Of a DNA stretch of 64,000 bases, positions 1 through 11,624 are shown one piece after another; the stretch's first letter is position 1; every line of letters starts with the position of its first letter. The stretch is from NCBI RefSeq assembly GCF_030518215.1, contig NZ_JAULRT010000035.1, positions 434,001-498,000 on the forward strand, in the 5' to 3' direction. The translations under genes and the position numbers were made by a program. The stretch is from Gilvimarinus algae. GTDB taxonomy: Bacteria; Pseudomonadota; Gammaproteobacteria; Pseudomonadales; Cellvibrionaceae. The notes under the pieces are model-generated. The model saw only the letters and a program-made list of their open reading frames with translations, was not told the DNA's origin and made no database searches.

Positions 1-525
1 GCCAGGAATCAGCGCCAGAATTTGCGCCAGAGCAATACCGGTAATCTGGCGTACAGAGAGTTGGTATTCACTCTTGCATAGGGAGCTGTCATCACGATCG
101 CCGGTTTTGACACGCCGCGAGTAACGCCAATCAGCCCAGCCAAGCAATAAGCCAAAAACAATCAGGCTGTAACCCATGTAGACGCCCGAGCGCATGTGAT
201 CTTCGATGTAGCTTTTCACTAGCAGACCAACCAGGCCGACCGGGATGGTTGCCAAGAGCACAGCCCAAGCCAGACGGGCCTCTGCGCTTTTGTCACCGTT
301 TACCAGACTTGAGATCCAGGCGCGCGCAAGCCGCGCAATGTCTTGCCGGAAGTAGGCGAGCACCGCCAGAAGGCTGCCAAAGTGAACGGCTATGTCAAAA
401 GCCAACCCCTGATCAGGCCAGTCGGTAAACAGGGGCACAAGCAACAAATGGGCACTGCTGGACACCGGCAAAAATTCGGTGAGCCCCTGAATCAGAGCGA
501 GGACGACTACTTCAAGCCATTGCAC
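1..525 (-). CDS. uppP: Undecaprenyl-diphosphatase UppP/BacA (N-terminal part; gene runs off the window start)
   Basis: Dephosphorylates undecaprenyl pyrophosphate at the inner membrane to recycle the lipid carrier for peptidoglycan and other envelope polymers. Translation of the minus strand from a GTG at 523-525 gives 175 uninterrupted codons to the window edge. Residues 13-25 read QGLTEFLPVSSSA, the first BacA signature with its glutamate-containing motif. The visible part ends in LALIPG, exactly where the second family motif (PGxSRSG) should follow, so the missing piece is only the C-terminal portion. Several hydrophobic segments fit a polytopic membrane protein. The start is supported by an AGAAGG ribosome site in the 14-nt gap after the glmU stop, so it is probably co-transcribed with glmU. 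The GTG start is the only plausible one before the first motif. Confidence 0.9.
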   Translation of the reverse strand, partial: MQWLEVVVLALIQGLTEFLPVSSSAHLLLVPLFTDWPDQGLAFDIAVHFGSLLAVLAYFRQDIARLARAWISSLVNGDKSAEARLAWAVLLATIPVGLVGLLVKSYIEDHMRSGVYMGYSLIVFGLLLGWADWRYSRRVKTGDRDDSSLCKSEYQLSVRQITGIALAQILALIPG

Positions 526-539
526 AGGCGCCTTCTCAA

Positions 540-1901
540 CTATTGTTTAACCGGCCGCTGCCAGCCGGCGATGTTACGTTGCTTGCCGCGAGCGATTGCC
601 AACTCGTGCTCACCGGTACTGCGGGTAATGGTGCTACCCGCCGCCACGGTGGTACCCGAGGCCAGTGCTACCGGGGCTACCAGAGCGGTGTTGGAGCCCA
701 CGAAACAATCATCGCCAATCTCGGTACGAAATTTATTCACACCGTCGTAGTTACAGGTAATGGTGCCAGCGCCGATGTTAACTCCCTTGCCCATATCGCA
801 GTCGCCGATGTAGCTCAGATGATTTACCTTGCTGCCCACACCGATCACAGACTTTTTCACTTCGACGAAGTTTCCCACGCGGGCCGTTTTTTGTAGGTGC
901 GTTCCCGGGCGTAGCCGCGCGTAGGGGCCCACCGAACACCGCTCCTCGACGTGGGCCGCCTCCAACACACTGTTGGCTTCGATGCGCGAGCCGGCGCCAA
1001 TGTGCGAATTTTTTATCACGCAGTTAGGGCCTATGGTTACGCCGTCACCCAGGCTGACCTCGCCTTCGATAATGACGTTGATATCAATAAACACATCCTC
1101 ACCAAAGTGCAGCTGACCGCGGCAGTCAAAACGCCCAGGGTCGGCCAAAGCGAGACCTTGGGACATAAAAGTATCTGCCAGATGACGCTGGTAGAGCCGC
1201 TCAAGTTTGGCTTGCTGAATTCGGTTGTTCACGCCCTCGACTTCCCAGCCGAGCGAAGGCTGGCAGGCGTTTATGGCGATACCTTCGGCAGAGGCCATAG
1301 CGATAATGTCGGTCAGGTAGTATTCGCCTTGGGCATTGTCGTTATTCAGCTGACCCAGCCAGCGCTTCAAAGCGGAATTAGGGACCGCCATAATACCGGT
1401 GTTGATCTCGGTGATCGCCTTTTGCTCGGCGCTGGCGTCCTTTTCTTCAACAATCTGGGTAATGCGGCCGTCACTGTCGCGAAGAATACGGCCGTAGCCG
1501 GTGGGATTGCCCAGCACCACTGTGAGTAACCCAAGAGCCTCGTCGCCGGCACTTAACAGTAAGGCACTTAAGGTATCGGCGCTGATTAACGGCACATCGC
1601 CGTAGAGAATCAGGGTAACACCGCTATCCGATAAGTGGGGCAGGGCTTGTTGCACCGCATGGCCGGTGCCCAGTTGCTCCGGTTGATCCACCAAAATCAA
1701 TTCTCGGCCCGCCACTTCGCTGGCCACCTGATCGCGACCATAACCAAGGACAAGGATGGGGTGTTGGGCAGTGCCAGGCAATGTACTGCACGTATCCAGT
1801 AGGTGGCAGAGCATGCTCTTACCCGCAATTTGCTGCAACACCTTGGGCTTGGTGGAGCGCATACGGGTGCCTTTGCCGGCGGCTAAAATCACAATATCCA
1901 A
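540..1901 (-). CDS. glmU: Bifunctional GlmU (N-acetylglucosamine-1-phosphate uridyltransferase / glucosamine-1-phosphate acetyltransferase)
   Basis: Makes UDP-GlcNAc, the precursor of peptidoglycan and lipopolysaccharide, by acetylating glucosamine-1-phosphate and then transferring UMP. The N-terminal nucleotidyltransferase shows LAAGKGTRM close to the start and the conserved YGDVPL segment. The C-terminal half is a left-handed beta-helix of hexapeptide repeats with the acetyltransferase motif NYDGVNK. I place the start at the TTG of 1899-1901 (Met-Asp-Ile-Val-Ile-Leu-Ala-Ala), preceded by AGAGGT about 9 nt upstream. This gives 453 residues, matching the family (about 456). An upstream in-frame ATG at 1991 would add 30 unrelated residues and start inside the atpC terminator. 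The gene follows the ATP synthase operon but is cut off from it by that terminator, so it needs its own promoter within about 1902-1990. Confidence 0.96.
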   Translation of the reverse strand: MDIVILAAGKGTRMRSTKPKVLQQIAGKSMLCHLLDTCSTLPGTAQHPILVLGYGRDQVASEVAGRELILVDQPEQLGTGHAVQQALPHLSDSGVTLILYGDVPLISADTLSALLLSAGDEALGLLTVVLGNPTGYGRILRDSDGRITQIVEEKDASAEQKAITEINTGIMAVPNSALKRWLGQLNNDNAQGEYYLTDIIAMASAEGIAINACQPSLGWEVEGVNNRIQQAKLERLYQRHLADTFMSQGLALADPGRFDCRGQLHFGEDVFIDINVIIEGEVSLGDGVTIGPNCVIKNSHIGAGSRIEANSVLEAAHVEERCSVGPYARLRPGTHLQKTARVGNFVEVKKSVIGVGSKVNHLSYIGDCDMGKGVNIGAGTITCNYDGVNKFRTEIGDDCFVGSNTALVAPVALASGTTVAAGSTITRSTGEHELAIARGKQRNIAGWQRPVKQ

Positions 1902-1989
1902 GGCAAGTACCTCTATTATCACTGGCTCATTCTGGCTGCATGATACCAAGAAGTACTGGCGGCTGCGGGAGAGTCTCGCGGGGCAAAAC

Positions 1990-2018
1990 AAAAAAGGCAG
2001 CCGAAGCTGCCTTTTTTT
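1990..2018 (-). terminator. Rho-independent terminator after atpC (bidirectional form)
   Basis: GGCAGC (1996-2001), a CGAA loop and GCTGCC (2006-2011) are flanked by an A-run on the left and seven T on the right. Read on the minus strand the hairpin also ends in a T-rich stretch, so it can stop transcription of the atp operon 17 nt after the atpC stop codon and could act in the other direction too. Confidence 0.9.
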
Positions 2019-2034
2019 ACCAATACCGCAACGC

Positions 2035-2460
2035 CTACTTGCGGGTCTTTTGCCGAATGGCCTGCAGAGCGCGAAGCTGCGCCGAGGCTTCAGCCAACTG
2101 TATCGCAGCGCGGGAGTAATCCATATCCCCAGAGTTGTTCAACAGTTTGGCGGCCGCTTCCTGCTTGGCTTCTTCGGCGGCGGCTTCATCCATATCGCCA
2201 GCGCGCAAAGCGGTGTCTGCCAGAATGGTCACATGGTTGGGCTGCACTTCCAGATAACCACCGGAAACGTAGAACACCTCCTCATCACCACCTTGCTTTT
2301 TAATCCGGACCGGACCCGGCTCCAGGCCGGTAAGCAAAGGCGCGTGGCCATAGGTGACACCGAGATCCCCCAGCGAACCAGTAGCGACAACCATCTCTAC
2401 CAGACCGGAAAAAATCTCACTCTCTGCACTGACGATATCGCAATGGACAGTCATTGCCAT
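2035..2460 (-). CDS. atpC: F1Fo ATP synthase epsilon subunit
   Basis: Central-stalk subunit of F1 that couples rotation to catalysis and can inhibit ATP hydrolysis. The 141-residue protein has the N-terminal beta-sandwich ([15 protein letters not shown], then [15 protein letters not shown] near residue 35) and the C-terminal helical hairpin rich in Ala, Glu and Arg. Length is normal for the family. It is the last gene of the atp operon, 43 nt after atpD and just before a strong terminator. A second Met at codon 3 is an alternative start. Confidence 0.97.
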   Translation of the reverse strand: MAMTVHCDIVSAESEIFSGLVEMVVATGSLGDLGVTYGHAPLLTGLEPGPVRIKKQGGDEEVFYVSGGYLEVQPNHVTILADTALRAGDMDEAAAEEAKQEAAAKLLNNSGDMDYSRAAIQLAEASAQLRALQAIRQKTRK

Positions 2461-2503
2461 AATTGCCTCTCAAGCGTCTTGGGTGCGGCTGAGCCGCGCC
2501 CGA

Positions 2504-3901
<1,398 letters not shown>

Positions 3902-3953
3902 TCAGGCACCTGCCTGAAGGTTTAAGCTAGATTCTTTTACTGGTACCTGGCAA

Positions 3954-4817
3954 TTAGGAAATTGCCGCAGCACCGCCGACAATTTCTGACAGTTCCTGGG
4001 TAATCGCTGCCTGGCGCGCCTTGTTGTACACCAGCTGCAAACCATCGATAAGCTCGCCGGCGTTATCGGTGGCGCTTTTCATAGCGATCATACGGGCCGC
4101 CTGTTCACAGGCGCCATTTTCTACCACAGCCTGATACACCTGAGACTCTATATAACGGGTCAGCAGGCCCTCGAGCAGTTGCTCGGCATCCGGCTCATAC
4201 AGGTAATCCCAGTGGTGCTGCAGGTTTTCGTCTTGCTCAGGCTCCAGAGGTAACAACTGAGTCACTTCTGGGTTTTGGGTCATGGTGTTAACAAATTCAT
4301 TCCCCACCAGATACAACTTATCAATGGTGTTGTCTGAATAGGCATCCAGCATAACTTTGACCGAGCCAATTAAATCCGCAACTGTCGGCGATTCACCGAT
4401 ATCGCGGGTGCTGGCCAGCACCTTACCGCCAAACTTGCCAAAAAACGCCTGCGCCTTGGCACCGATCAAGCACAGGTCCACACCGATGTTTTGATCGGCG
4501 TAGCTCTGCATTTTTTTCACTGCTGCCTTAAACAGGTTAACGTTCAAGCCACCACACAAGCCGCGATCAGTGGATACAATAATAAAGCCCACTCGCTTCA
4601 CTTCACGCTGCTGCATAAAGCGGTGCTTGTATTCAGGGTTGGCGTTAGCCAGATGTCCGATCACAGCCCGCATGCGAGTCGCGTAGGGTTTCCCCAGCTG
4701 CATACGTTCTTGAGCTTTACGCATTTTACTGGCGGCGACCATTTCCATCGCGCTGGTAATTTTCTGCGTGCTCTTAATGCTCGAAATCTGTGTGCGTATT
4801 TCTTTTGCGCCTGCCAT
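3954..4817 (-). CDS. atpG: F1Fo ATP synthase gamma subunit
   Basis: Rotating central shaft of F1. The 287-residue protein begins [21 protein letters not shown], the usual N-terminal coiled-coil helix, and has the conserved [11 protein letters not shown] at residues 83-93. The C-terminal helix contains the family signature ending in [12 protein letters not shown]. The gap to atpD is 70 nt, the longest inside the operon after atpG, with no obvious terminator. Confidence 0.97.
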   Translation of the reverse strand: MAGAKEIRTQISSIKSTQKITSAMEMVAASKMRKAQERMQLGKPYATRMRAVIGHLANANPEYKHRFMQQREVKRVGFIIVSTDRGLCGGLNVNLFKAAVKKMQSYADQNIGVDLCLIGAKAQAFFGKFGGKVLASTRDIGESPTVADLIGSVKVMLDAYSDNTIDKLYLVGNEFVNTMTQNPEVTQLLPLEPEQDENLQHHWDYLYEPDAEQLLEGLLTRYIESQVYQAVVENGACEQAARMIAMKSATDNAGELIDGLQLVYNKARQAAITQELSEIVGGAAAIS

Positions 4818-4868
4818 TACTCCGGCCCTCGAGATTTCTTTAGGTGGTGCGCAAAGCGCACCACACGC

Positions 4869-6413
4869 TTACCAGGTTTGGCTGGACTTAAACTTCTCAA
4901 CCAAGGCTTTGAACTGACCTTCGTAATCGCTGTTCCAGTCACCGGTTTCGTTGATGGTTTTCATCAGTTCGCCGTGCTCGGAGGCCGCATAAGAGAGCAG
5001 CGCAGATTCAAAAGCCAGAATCTTGTTGGTCTCGATGTCTTTCAGATAACCTTCGTTCGCGCAGAACAGCACCAGGCCCATCTGAGCAATGCTCATTGGT
5101 GAGTACTGCTTCTGCTTCATCAGCTCAGTGACACGCTCACCGTGCTGCAGCTGAGCTTTAGTAGCCTCGTCCAGATCGGATGCGAACTGGGCAAACGCCG
5201 CAAGCTCACGGTACTGAGCCAGAGCGGTACGAATACCACCGGAAAGCTTTTTGATGATCTTGGTCTGGGCAGAACCACCCACACGCGATACCGAAATACC
5301 CGCGTTCATCGCCGGGCGAATACCCGAGTTGAACATGTTGGCTTCCAGGAAGATCTGGCCATCGGTAATGGAGATCACGTTAGTCGGTACGAACGCCGAT
5401 ACGTCACCAGCCTGCGTCTCAATGATCGGCAGTGCGGTCAGTGAGCCGGTTTTGCCTTTCACTTCACCGTTGGTGAATTTTTCGACGTACTCCGCGTTCA
5501 CTCGAGCAGCGCGCTCCAGCAAGCGAGAGTGCAGGTAGAACACATCACCCGGATAAGCTTCACGACCCGGCGGGCGGCGCAGCAACAGAGAAATTTGACG
5601 GTAGGCCCAAGCCTGCTTGGTCAAATCATCATAGATGATCAGTGCGTCTTGACCGCGATCGCGGTAGTACTCACCGATGGTACAGCCGGCAAAGGCCGCA
5701 AGATACTGCATGGAGGCCGGATCAGAGGCGGTAGCCGCAACCACAACGGTGTGGTCCATTGCGCCGTGCTCTTCCAGTTTGCGAACTACGCTGGCAACCG
5801 ATGACGCCTTCTGGCCGATAGCCACGTAGATACATTTAATGCCAGAGTCTTTCTGGTTGATAATGGCATCCACAGCGATCGCAGACTTACCGATCTGGCG
5901 GTCACCAATGATCAGCTCGCGCTGACCGCGACCGATCGGCACCATGGAGTCAACCGCTTTCAAACCGATTTGTACCGGCTGATCTACCGACTTACGCCAA
6001 ATAACGCCAGGTGCTACTTTTTCAATGGCGTCAGTTTGCTTGGCGTTGACCGGACCTTTGCCGTCAATGGGGTTACCCAGGGCATCCACCACTCGGCCTT
6101 CCAGTTCCGGGCCTACCGGCACTTCCAGGATGCGGCCTGTGCATTTACAGGTCTGACCTTCGGCGATACCGAAGTAATCGCCCAAAATAACCGCACCTAC
6201 AGAGTCCTGTTCAAGGTTAAGGGCCATGCCGTAAAGGCCGCCTTCAAACTCGATCATTTCCCCGTACATCACGTCCATCAGGCCGTGGATACGAACAATA
6301 CCGTCAGAAACCGATACGACCGTGCCCTCGTTGCGGGCTTCGGATGACACATCGAGGTTATCGATGCGCTGTTTGATAATTTCGCTAATCTCGGATGGAT
6401 TCAGCTGCTGCAT
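4869..6413 (-). CDS. atpA: F1Fo ATP synthase alpha subunit
   Basis: Non-catalytic nucleotide-binding subunit of the F1 hexamer. The 514-residue protein has the P-loop GDRQIGKS near residue 170, a slight variant of the common GDRQTGKT, and the [20 protein letters not shown] segment near residue 285. The signature [17 protein letters not shown] lies near residue 365. All landmark regions are intact, so the P-loop change is most likely neutral because GK followed by Ser or Thr is the functional requirement. Spacing to atpH is 16 nt. Confidence 0.98.
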   Translation of the reverse strand: MQQLNPSEISEIIKQRIDNLDVSSEARNEGTVVSVSDGIVRIHGLMDVMYGEMIEFEGGLYGMALNLEQDSVGAVILGDYFGIAEGQTCKCTGRILEVPVGPELEGRVVDALGNPIDGKGPVNAKQTDAIEKVAPGVIWRKSVDQPVQIGLKAVDSMVPIGRGQRELIIGDRQIGKSAIAVDAIINQKDSGIKCIYVAIGQKASSVASVVRKLEEHGAMDHTVVVAATASDPASMQYLAAFAGCTIGEYYRDRGQDALIIYDDLTKQAWAYRQISLLLRRPPGREAYPGDVFYLHSRLLERAARVNAEYVEKFTNGEVKGKTGSLTALPIIETQAGDVSAFVPTNVISITDGQIFLEANMFNSGIRPAMNAGISVSRVGGSAQTKIIKKLSGGIRTALAQYRELAAFAQFASDLDEATKAQLQHGERVTELMKQKQYSPMSIAQMGLVLFCANEGYLKDIETNKILAFESALLSYAASEHGELMKTINETGDWNSDYEGQFKALVEKFKSSQTW

Positions 6414-6429
6414 GCTTTTTTCCTCAATC

Positions 6430-6966
6430 CTACGAATTGATTGCTTTGGCGAGTTTCTCTAACCGACCGCGCATGGAGCCGTCGATGACTAAATCACCAG
6501 CCTTGATAATCACGCCAGCGAGCAGTTGTTCATCAACTGCTGTGTTGACTTTGACCTTGCGCGCCAGTTTGGCACTGAGTGCATCCGCCAGTTTTTGCTG
6601 GCTGGCATCATCCAATTCAAAGGCCGTCGTCAGACTTACATCGACAGCTTGCTCTTGGGCGGTTTTCAGCGCATCAAAAAGGGTGAACACCTCGGGCAAC
6701 AGCGCCAGTCGTTTGCTTTCGGCCAACAACTGGACAAAGTTTTTCACTTTCTCATCCAGCTGCTCACCGCAAACACCGATCAACGCGTTTGCTTGCTGCT
6801 CGGGCGTCATGGAAGGCGAAGTAACCACATCTTTCGCTTTGCCATAGCCGCTAACGGCCGCCAGAGTTTCCAGTTGTGTTGCCCAGCCCGCAAGATCGCC
6901 AATGTCGCGAGCGTAAGCAAACGCGGCTTTGGCATAGGGTCTTGCGAGGGTAATCAGTTCAGCCAC
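6430..6966 (-). CDS. atpH: F1Fo ATP synthase delta subunit
   Basis: Part of the peripheral stalk, anchoring the b subunits to the top of F1. The 178-residue protein shows the typical N-terminal [12 protein letters not shown] and the C-terminal family motif [20 protein letters not shown]. Translation starts at GTG (6964-6966) with GAGGTGAATT immediately upstream, a good ribosome site. Only 12 nt separate it from atpF and 16 nt from atpA, consistent with coupled translation. Confidence 0.96.
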   Translation of the reverse strand: MAELITLARPYAKAAFAYARDIGDLAGWATQLETLAAVSGYGKAKDVVTSPSMTPEQQANALIGVCGEQLDEKVKNFVQLLAESKRLALLPEVFTLFDALKTAQEQAVDVSLTTAFELDDASQQKLADALSAKLARKVKVNTAVDEQLLAGVIIKAGDLVIDGSMRGRLEKLAKAINS

Positions 6967-6978
6967 AATTCACCTCGC

Positions 6979-7449
6979 TTATAAACTGGCAGCCAGTTTG
7001 TCGATCATGTCTTTGTGCGTCGACTGATCAACCGAAGACTCGAGCACTTTCTCGGCGCCGGCGAAAGCCAGTGTTGCCACCTGTGAACGCAGTTTTTCTT
7101 TTGCGCGATTCACTTCCTGCTCCACATCTGCTTGTGCAGCGGCTTTAATACGCTCGCCTTCTTCACGGGCCTGCTCTTTTGCTTCTTCCACAATCTGCGC
7201 GGCGCGCTTGTTGGCCGACTCCAGAATACTGGCAGCTTCGGCTTTGGCATCACGCAGTGTGTGTGTGGCCTTTTCCTGAGCAAGTTCAAGATCTTTACTT
7301 GCACGATCAGCGGCAGCCAGACCATCTGCGATTTTCTTTTGACGCTCAGTCATGGCCGCGGTAATCAAAGGCCAAATGTACTTCATGCAAATCAGCACAA
7401 AGACAATGAACGTAATGGACTGTCCAATGATGGTTAAATTAAGGTTCAC
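6979..7449 (-). CDS. atpF: F1Fo ATP synthase b subunit
   Basis: Peripheral stalk subunit linking the membrane ring to F1. The 156 residues comprise one N-terminal membrane helix (about residues 5-27, [20 protein letters not shown]) and a long charged helical stalk rich in Ala, Glu, Lys and Arg that forms the dimeric coiled coil. The start is GTG at 7447-7449. Length equals the Escherichia coli homologue. It sits between atpE and atpH. Confidence 0.97.
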   Translation of the reverse strand: MNLNLTIIGQSITFIVFVLICMKYIWPLITAAMTERQKKIADGLAAADRASKDLELAQEKATHTLRDAKAEAASILESANKRAAQIVEEAKEQAREEGERIKAAAQADVEQEVNRAKEKLRSQVATLAFAGAEKVLESSVDQSTHKDMIDKLAASL

Positions 7450-7498
7450 GCCGACACCTCTGTTATGGGAAGTTTGTGTGCGTTGCTAAGGCCTCGAC

Positions 7499-8721
<1,223 letters not shown>

Positions 8722-8773
8722 TTATCTCTCAACTTGTGTAAGTAAAGCGTTTGTGTTTTCCCAAGCCCTTATC

Positions 8774-9178
8774 TCATCCACTGCGCCGAGCAAAAGTCGC
8801 GGCGGTGAGGGCCAGCTGCGCTATCTGAGCAAAAATGAAAGCGCATAAAAATACCGGTACGCTGTAATTGGCGTCCCGGGTGAATACCAATGCAAACAGG
8901 GCTACCGTAAGCATAAATTTCGCAGCTTCGGCACTGTAGAATCGGTTGACGCTGGTTTTCACATCATGAGCACCACGAACCTGACCGGCTATTTTGGCAA
9001 ACACCATTGCCGGCACCAGGCACACGGAAAACCCCCAAAGCAGCGAAATCCCCCAACGCGGATACCAGAATAACAGTGGGCAGCTTGTGACGATCAATAC
9101 CAACCACAAGATCACCAAGCGCCTGAATACTGGCATTCTGGCAATTACAGCCGATTTGTTACGGCGCACCTCAGGCAT
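8774..9178 (-). CDS. atpI: ATP synthase protein I (AtpI)
   Basis: First gene of the atp operon; AtpI-type proteins assist assembly or stability of the c ring. The protein is small and hydrophobic, with four predicted membrane segments. I choose the ATG at 9176-9178 (MPEVRRNKSAV) because CAGAGAAAATCG lies directly upstream, giving 134 residues. A TTG at 9224-9226 would add 16 residues without a better ribosome site. The sequence is weakly conserved, as usual for this subunit, so identification rests on position, size and hydrophobicity. The gap to atpB is 55 nt. Confidence 0.88.
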   Translation of the reverse strand: MPEVRRNKSAVIARMPVFRRLVILWLVLIVTSCPLLFWYPRWGISLLWGFSVCLVPAMVFAKIAGQVRGAHDVKTSVNRFYSAEAAKFMLTVALFALVFTRDANYSVPVFLCAFIFAQIAQLALTAATFARRSG

Positions 9179-9284
9179 CGATTTTCTCTGTATTGCCGCC
9201 GGGTTATACAACCGGCTTAAGGGCAAAGTGTCGATTTCCGCCGTAGCTTAACGACAGCTTACAGACCAGCTGCAAAGCCGCCGC

Positions 9285-9314
9285 ATTATAGGGGGTTTGT
9301 CACAGGCCTTTCAA
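9285..9314 (-). promoter_or_regulatory. Sigma70-type promoter of the atp operon
   Basis: On the minus strand TTGAAA (9309-9314) is separated by 18 nt from a perfect TATAAT (9285-9290), placing transcription start near 9278, about 100 nt before the atpI start. Just upstream, CTCCATTT (9324-9331) and AAATGGAG (9338-9345) form an 8-bp inverted repeat around a 6-nt loop, a possible binding site at roughly -45 to -66. This is read directly from the sequence; activity is inferred. Confidence 0.75.
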
Positions 9315-9470
9315 CTGCACTCGCTCCATTTTCGTTCAAATGGAGACAAATACGCCCTTTATTTGGGCAAATGACGGCAAACTAACCGTTAACAGATCTT
9401 AACTGGTCAGACCAATACCTGTGGATAACCACCCAGCGAGCGCAAAGCCTACCAGTAGTTGGCGGAAAAG
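9315..9470. other. Non-coding segment upstream of the atp promoter, with a DnaA box
   Basis: No plausible gene is visible. TGTGGATAA at 9420-9428 is a perfect DnaA box (reverse of TTATCCACA). Together with the promoter region and the MITE-like element it makes up the roughly 620-bp non-coding gap between atpI and parB. One isolated box is not enough to suggest an origin; it may titrate DnaA or regulate the atp promoter. Confidence 0.5.
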
Positions 9471-9740
9471 TTAAGGAGCCTCTGAATAATTCCCTGCGGC
9501 CTCTGGCCTACAGAGCGTTTTGATATCAAGGCGGCGCGAGGGCGGGCTGCCGGCCCTTCGAAACGAGCCAACACAGAGATCGGAAGCTCTGTAAGCTCAG
9601 AAAGGGCGCGGCCGAAACGCCCACCTGTTGTGTTGCTCTTCTTGCCAAGGACTACAGCTATTGCCTGCGAAGAGCGCCGGGCGGAGTGAACCTTTTGAAC
9701 TCGCGCAGAGACTGCTGAGAATTATCCAGAGGCTCCTTAG
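9471..9740. mobile_element. MITE-like element with about 21-bp terminal inverted repeats
   Basis: The left end (9472-9492) contains GGAGCCTCTG followed by AATAATTC. The right end (9719-9739), read on the other strand, has the same sequence with a single A-to-G change, so 20 of 21 positions match. The element is about 268 bp and carries no convincing gene. The flanks just outside GGAGCC are TTAA on the left and TTAG on the right, compatible with a degenerate 4-bp YTAR target duplication as used by some IS5-group elements, but the two copies differ by one base. It lies harmlessly between the parB stop and the atp promoter. The size, the terminal repeats and the lack of coding capacity suggest a non-autonomous transposon mobilised in trans; no transposase is present in the window. 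Confidence 0.7.
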
Positions 9741-9801
9741 GCGTACAAATGACGCACGCTGATGCACGCCATTTTGTGGTGGTGGGTGTGGGGTGAAGGC
9801 T

Positions 9802-10707
9802 CTATTTGATGTGAGCGAGTATGCCGTCCAGCTCGTCGAGGTTGTTGTAGCTGATGACCAGCTTTCCCTTGCCTTTGGCGCCGTGCTGGATGCTGACTCC
9901 GGCGCCCAAGGTTTCAGAAAGCTCGGTTTGCAGGCGCTTAATGTCGGCAGAGACCGGCGGCACACCGATAGTGCCTTTGTTTTTTTCTTCCTGAATTTTG
10001 CGCACCAAGGCCTCGGCTTGGCGAACGGTGAGACCGCGGGCCGCAATTTGGCGGGCAGTGTCTCTTTGCTGTTCAGGGTTTAGCGAGAGCAGGGCGCGGG
10101 CGTGGCCCATTTCCAGGTCGCCGTGCTCAAGCAGCTTTTTGACCTCGTCATCGAGCGCAATCAGACGCAGCAGGTTGGTCACCGTGGTACGGGATTTCCC
10201 CACCGCCTGGGCGACTTCCTGGTGCGTGAGTTCAAACTCGTCCTGCAGGCGTTTGAGGGCAACGGCCTCTTCGATGGGGTTGAGGTCTTCGCGCTGTATG
10301 TTTTCAATCAGCGCCATGGCGATGGCGGCTTCATCCGTGACCACGCGCACCACGGCGGGTATTTTGTCCAGACCGGCAAGCTGGGTGGCGCGCCAACGAC
10401 GCTCGCCGGCGATAATCTCGTACTTATTCTCGGAAATCAGGCGCACGACGATGGGCTGCATCACACCCTGGGCGCGAATGGAGTCGGCCAACTCTTCGAG
10501 AGCCTCTTGGTGCATATCGCGGCGAGGTTGGTACTTGCCTCGCTGAATGAGCTCTACAGGCAGCTGCATTAATTTTCCATCGGGCGCGCCAGAGGGCTCG
10601 GTCGCCACGGCGGCCTCGCCTGGCGTGTCATCCGCCGGGGGAATGCTGAGCCCGGCACCCAGCAGTGCGTCCAAACCTTTCCCCAAACCTTTGCGTTTTC
10701 CTGCCAT
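9802..10707 (-). CDS. parB: Chromosome partitioning protein ParB (parS-binding CTPase)
   Basis: Binds parS sites near the origin, spreads as a CTP-dependent clamp and works with ParA to segregate the chromosome. The chosen ATG (10705-10707) gives MAGKRKGLGKGLDALLGAG, the classic N-terminus, and 301 residues. The CTP-binding motif ENKYEIIAGERRWRA lies near residue 100 and NIQREDLNPIEEA near residue 145. A helix-turn-helix (LTHQEVAQAVGKSRTTVTNLLRL) follows. An ACAGG site precedes the start, 31 nt after the parA stop. Reading further upstream in frame overlaps parA and has no homology. Its likely targets are the two parS sites in recF. Confidence 0.97.
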   Translation of the reverse strand: MAGKRKGLGKGLDALLGAGLSIPPADDTPGEAAVATEPSGAPDGKLMQLPVELIQRGKYQPRRDMHQEALEELADSIRAQGVMQPIVVRLISENKYEIIAGERRWRATQLAGLDKIPAVVRVVTDEAAIAMALIENIQREDLNPIEEAVALKRLQDEFELTHQEVAQAVGKSRTTVTNLLRLIALDDEVKKLLEHGDLEMGHARALLSLNPEQQRDTARQIAARGLTVRQAEALVRKIQEEKNKGTIGVPPVSADIKRLQTELSETLGAGVSIQHGAKGKGKLVISYNNLDELDGILAHIK

Positions 10708-10738
10708 GGGTTTACCTGTTTCTCGATGCATCCGGCGC

Positions 10739-11545
10739 TCAGTGCGCCATCTCTGAGTTGATGGGATCGCTGCCAGCACCTTGCTCGTTGCGACGGATGA
10801 TTTCACCAGCCAGTGCCAAATAGGCGATCGCGCCTTTAGACTGACGGTCGTAGACCAGCACGGGCTGGCCATAACTGGGGGCTTCGGCCAAGCGCACGTT
10901 GCGCGGCACGCAGGTGCGATAGACGCGATCGCCGAAGTGCTCGTGCAACTGCGCCGAAACATCATTGGTGAGGCTGTTGCGCGGATCGTACATGGTGCGC
11001 AGTATGCCCTCGATTTTCAGTTGCGGATTGAGCACTTGATGAATTTGATTGATGGTGCCAATCAGTGCCGACAATCCCTCCAGGGCATAGTATTCACACT
11101 GCATGGGAATGATCACACCGTGGCAGGCGGCCAGGGCATTGAGTGTCAGCATATTGAGCGAGGGCGGGCAGTCAATCAGAATGTAATCGTAGTTGCCCGC
11201 CACTTGTTTGAGCACCAGATCCAACCGGCGCTCTTTGTTGGGCATGGACAACATTTCCACCTCGGCGGCCGTCAGGTCGCCGTTGGCCGGCAGCACATGG
11301 TATTTGCCCGCCTCTGAGACCACCAGACAATCGGCAGCGGCTGCCTGGTCAGTCAGTACATCGTAAATGGTTTCTTCAAGCTCCGACTTGTCTACCCCAC
11401 TGCCCATGGTCGCATTGCCCTGCGGGTCAAGATCCACCAGCAGTACACGCTTTTTGGTTGCCACCAAAGAGGCAGCCAGATTGACGCAGGTGGTGGTTTT
11501 GCCGACCCCACCTTTTTGATTGGCAACGGCGTAGATTTTGGTCAA
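10739..11545 (-). CDS. parA: Chromosome partitioning ATPase ParA
   Basis: Walker-type ATPase that moves ParB-parS complexes over the nucleoid. The deviant Walker A motif KGGVGKTTTCVNLAA is at residues 10-24, and DYILIDCPPSLNMLT near residue 123 is the Walker B region. The 268-residue length is normal for chromosomal ParA. Translation starts at TTG (11543-11545), with AGAAGGATAACGAC upstream; no ATG lies closer to the first strand. The gene follows rsmG by 79 nt in the mnmG-rsmG-parA-parB order found in pseudomonads. Confidence 0.97.
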   Translation of the reverse strand: MTKIYAVANQKGGVGKTTTCVNLAASLVATKKRVLLVDLDPQGNATMGSGVDKSELEETIYDVLTDQAAAADCLVVSEAGKYHVLPANGDLTAAEVEMLSMPNKERRLDLVLKQVAGNYDYILIDCPPSLNMLTLNALAACHGVIIPMQCEYYALEGLSALIGTINQIHQVLNPQLKIEGILRTMYDPRNSLTNDVSAQLHEHFGDRVYRTCVPRNVRLAEAPSYGQPVLVYDRQSKGAIAYLALAGEIIRRNEQGAGSDPINSEMAH

Positions 11546-11624
11546 GTCGTTATCCTTCTGATATGTCGGACGCCCAAAGGGTCTCTATTGTGTGGCACTT
11601 GGGCCAAGCGGGCAAGCCGCGCCA

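Noticed and set aside
4869-6413. AtpA P-loop variant GDRQIGKS as a sign of an altered enzyme
   Set aside because: GK followed by Ser is functionally equivalent to Thr and all other landmarks are intact; likely neutral variation.
9597-10046. 149-codon minus-strand frame spanning the MITE-like element and the end of parB
   Set aside because: Overlaps parB in another frame and crosses an element boundary; no ribosome site or family feature.
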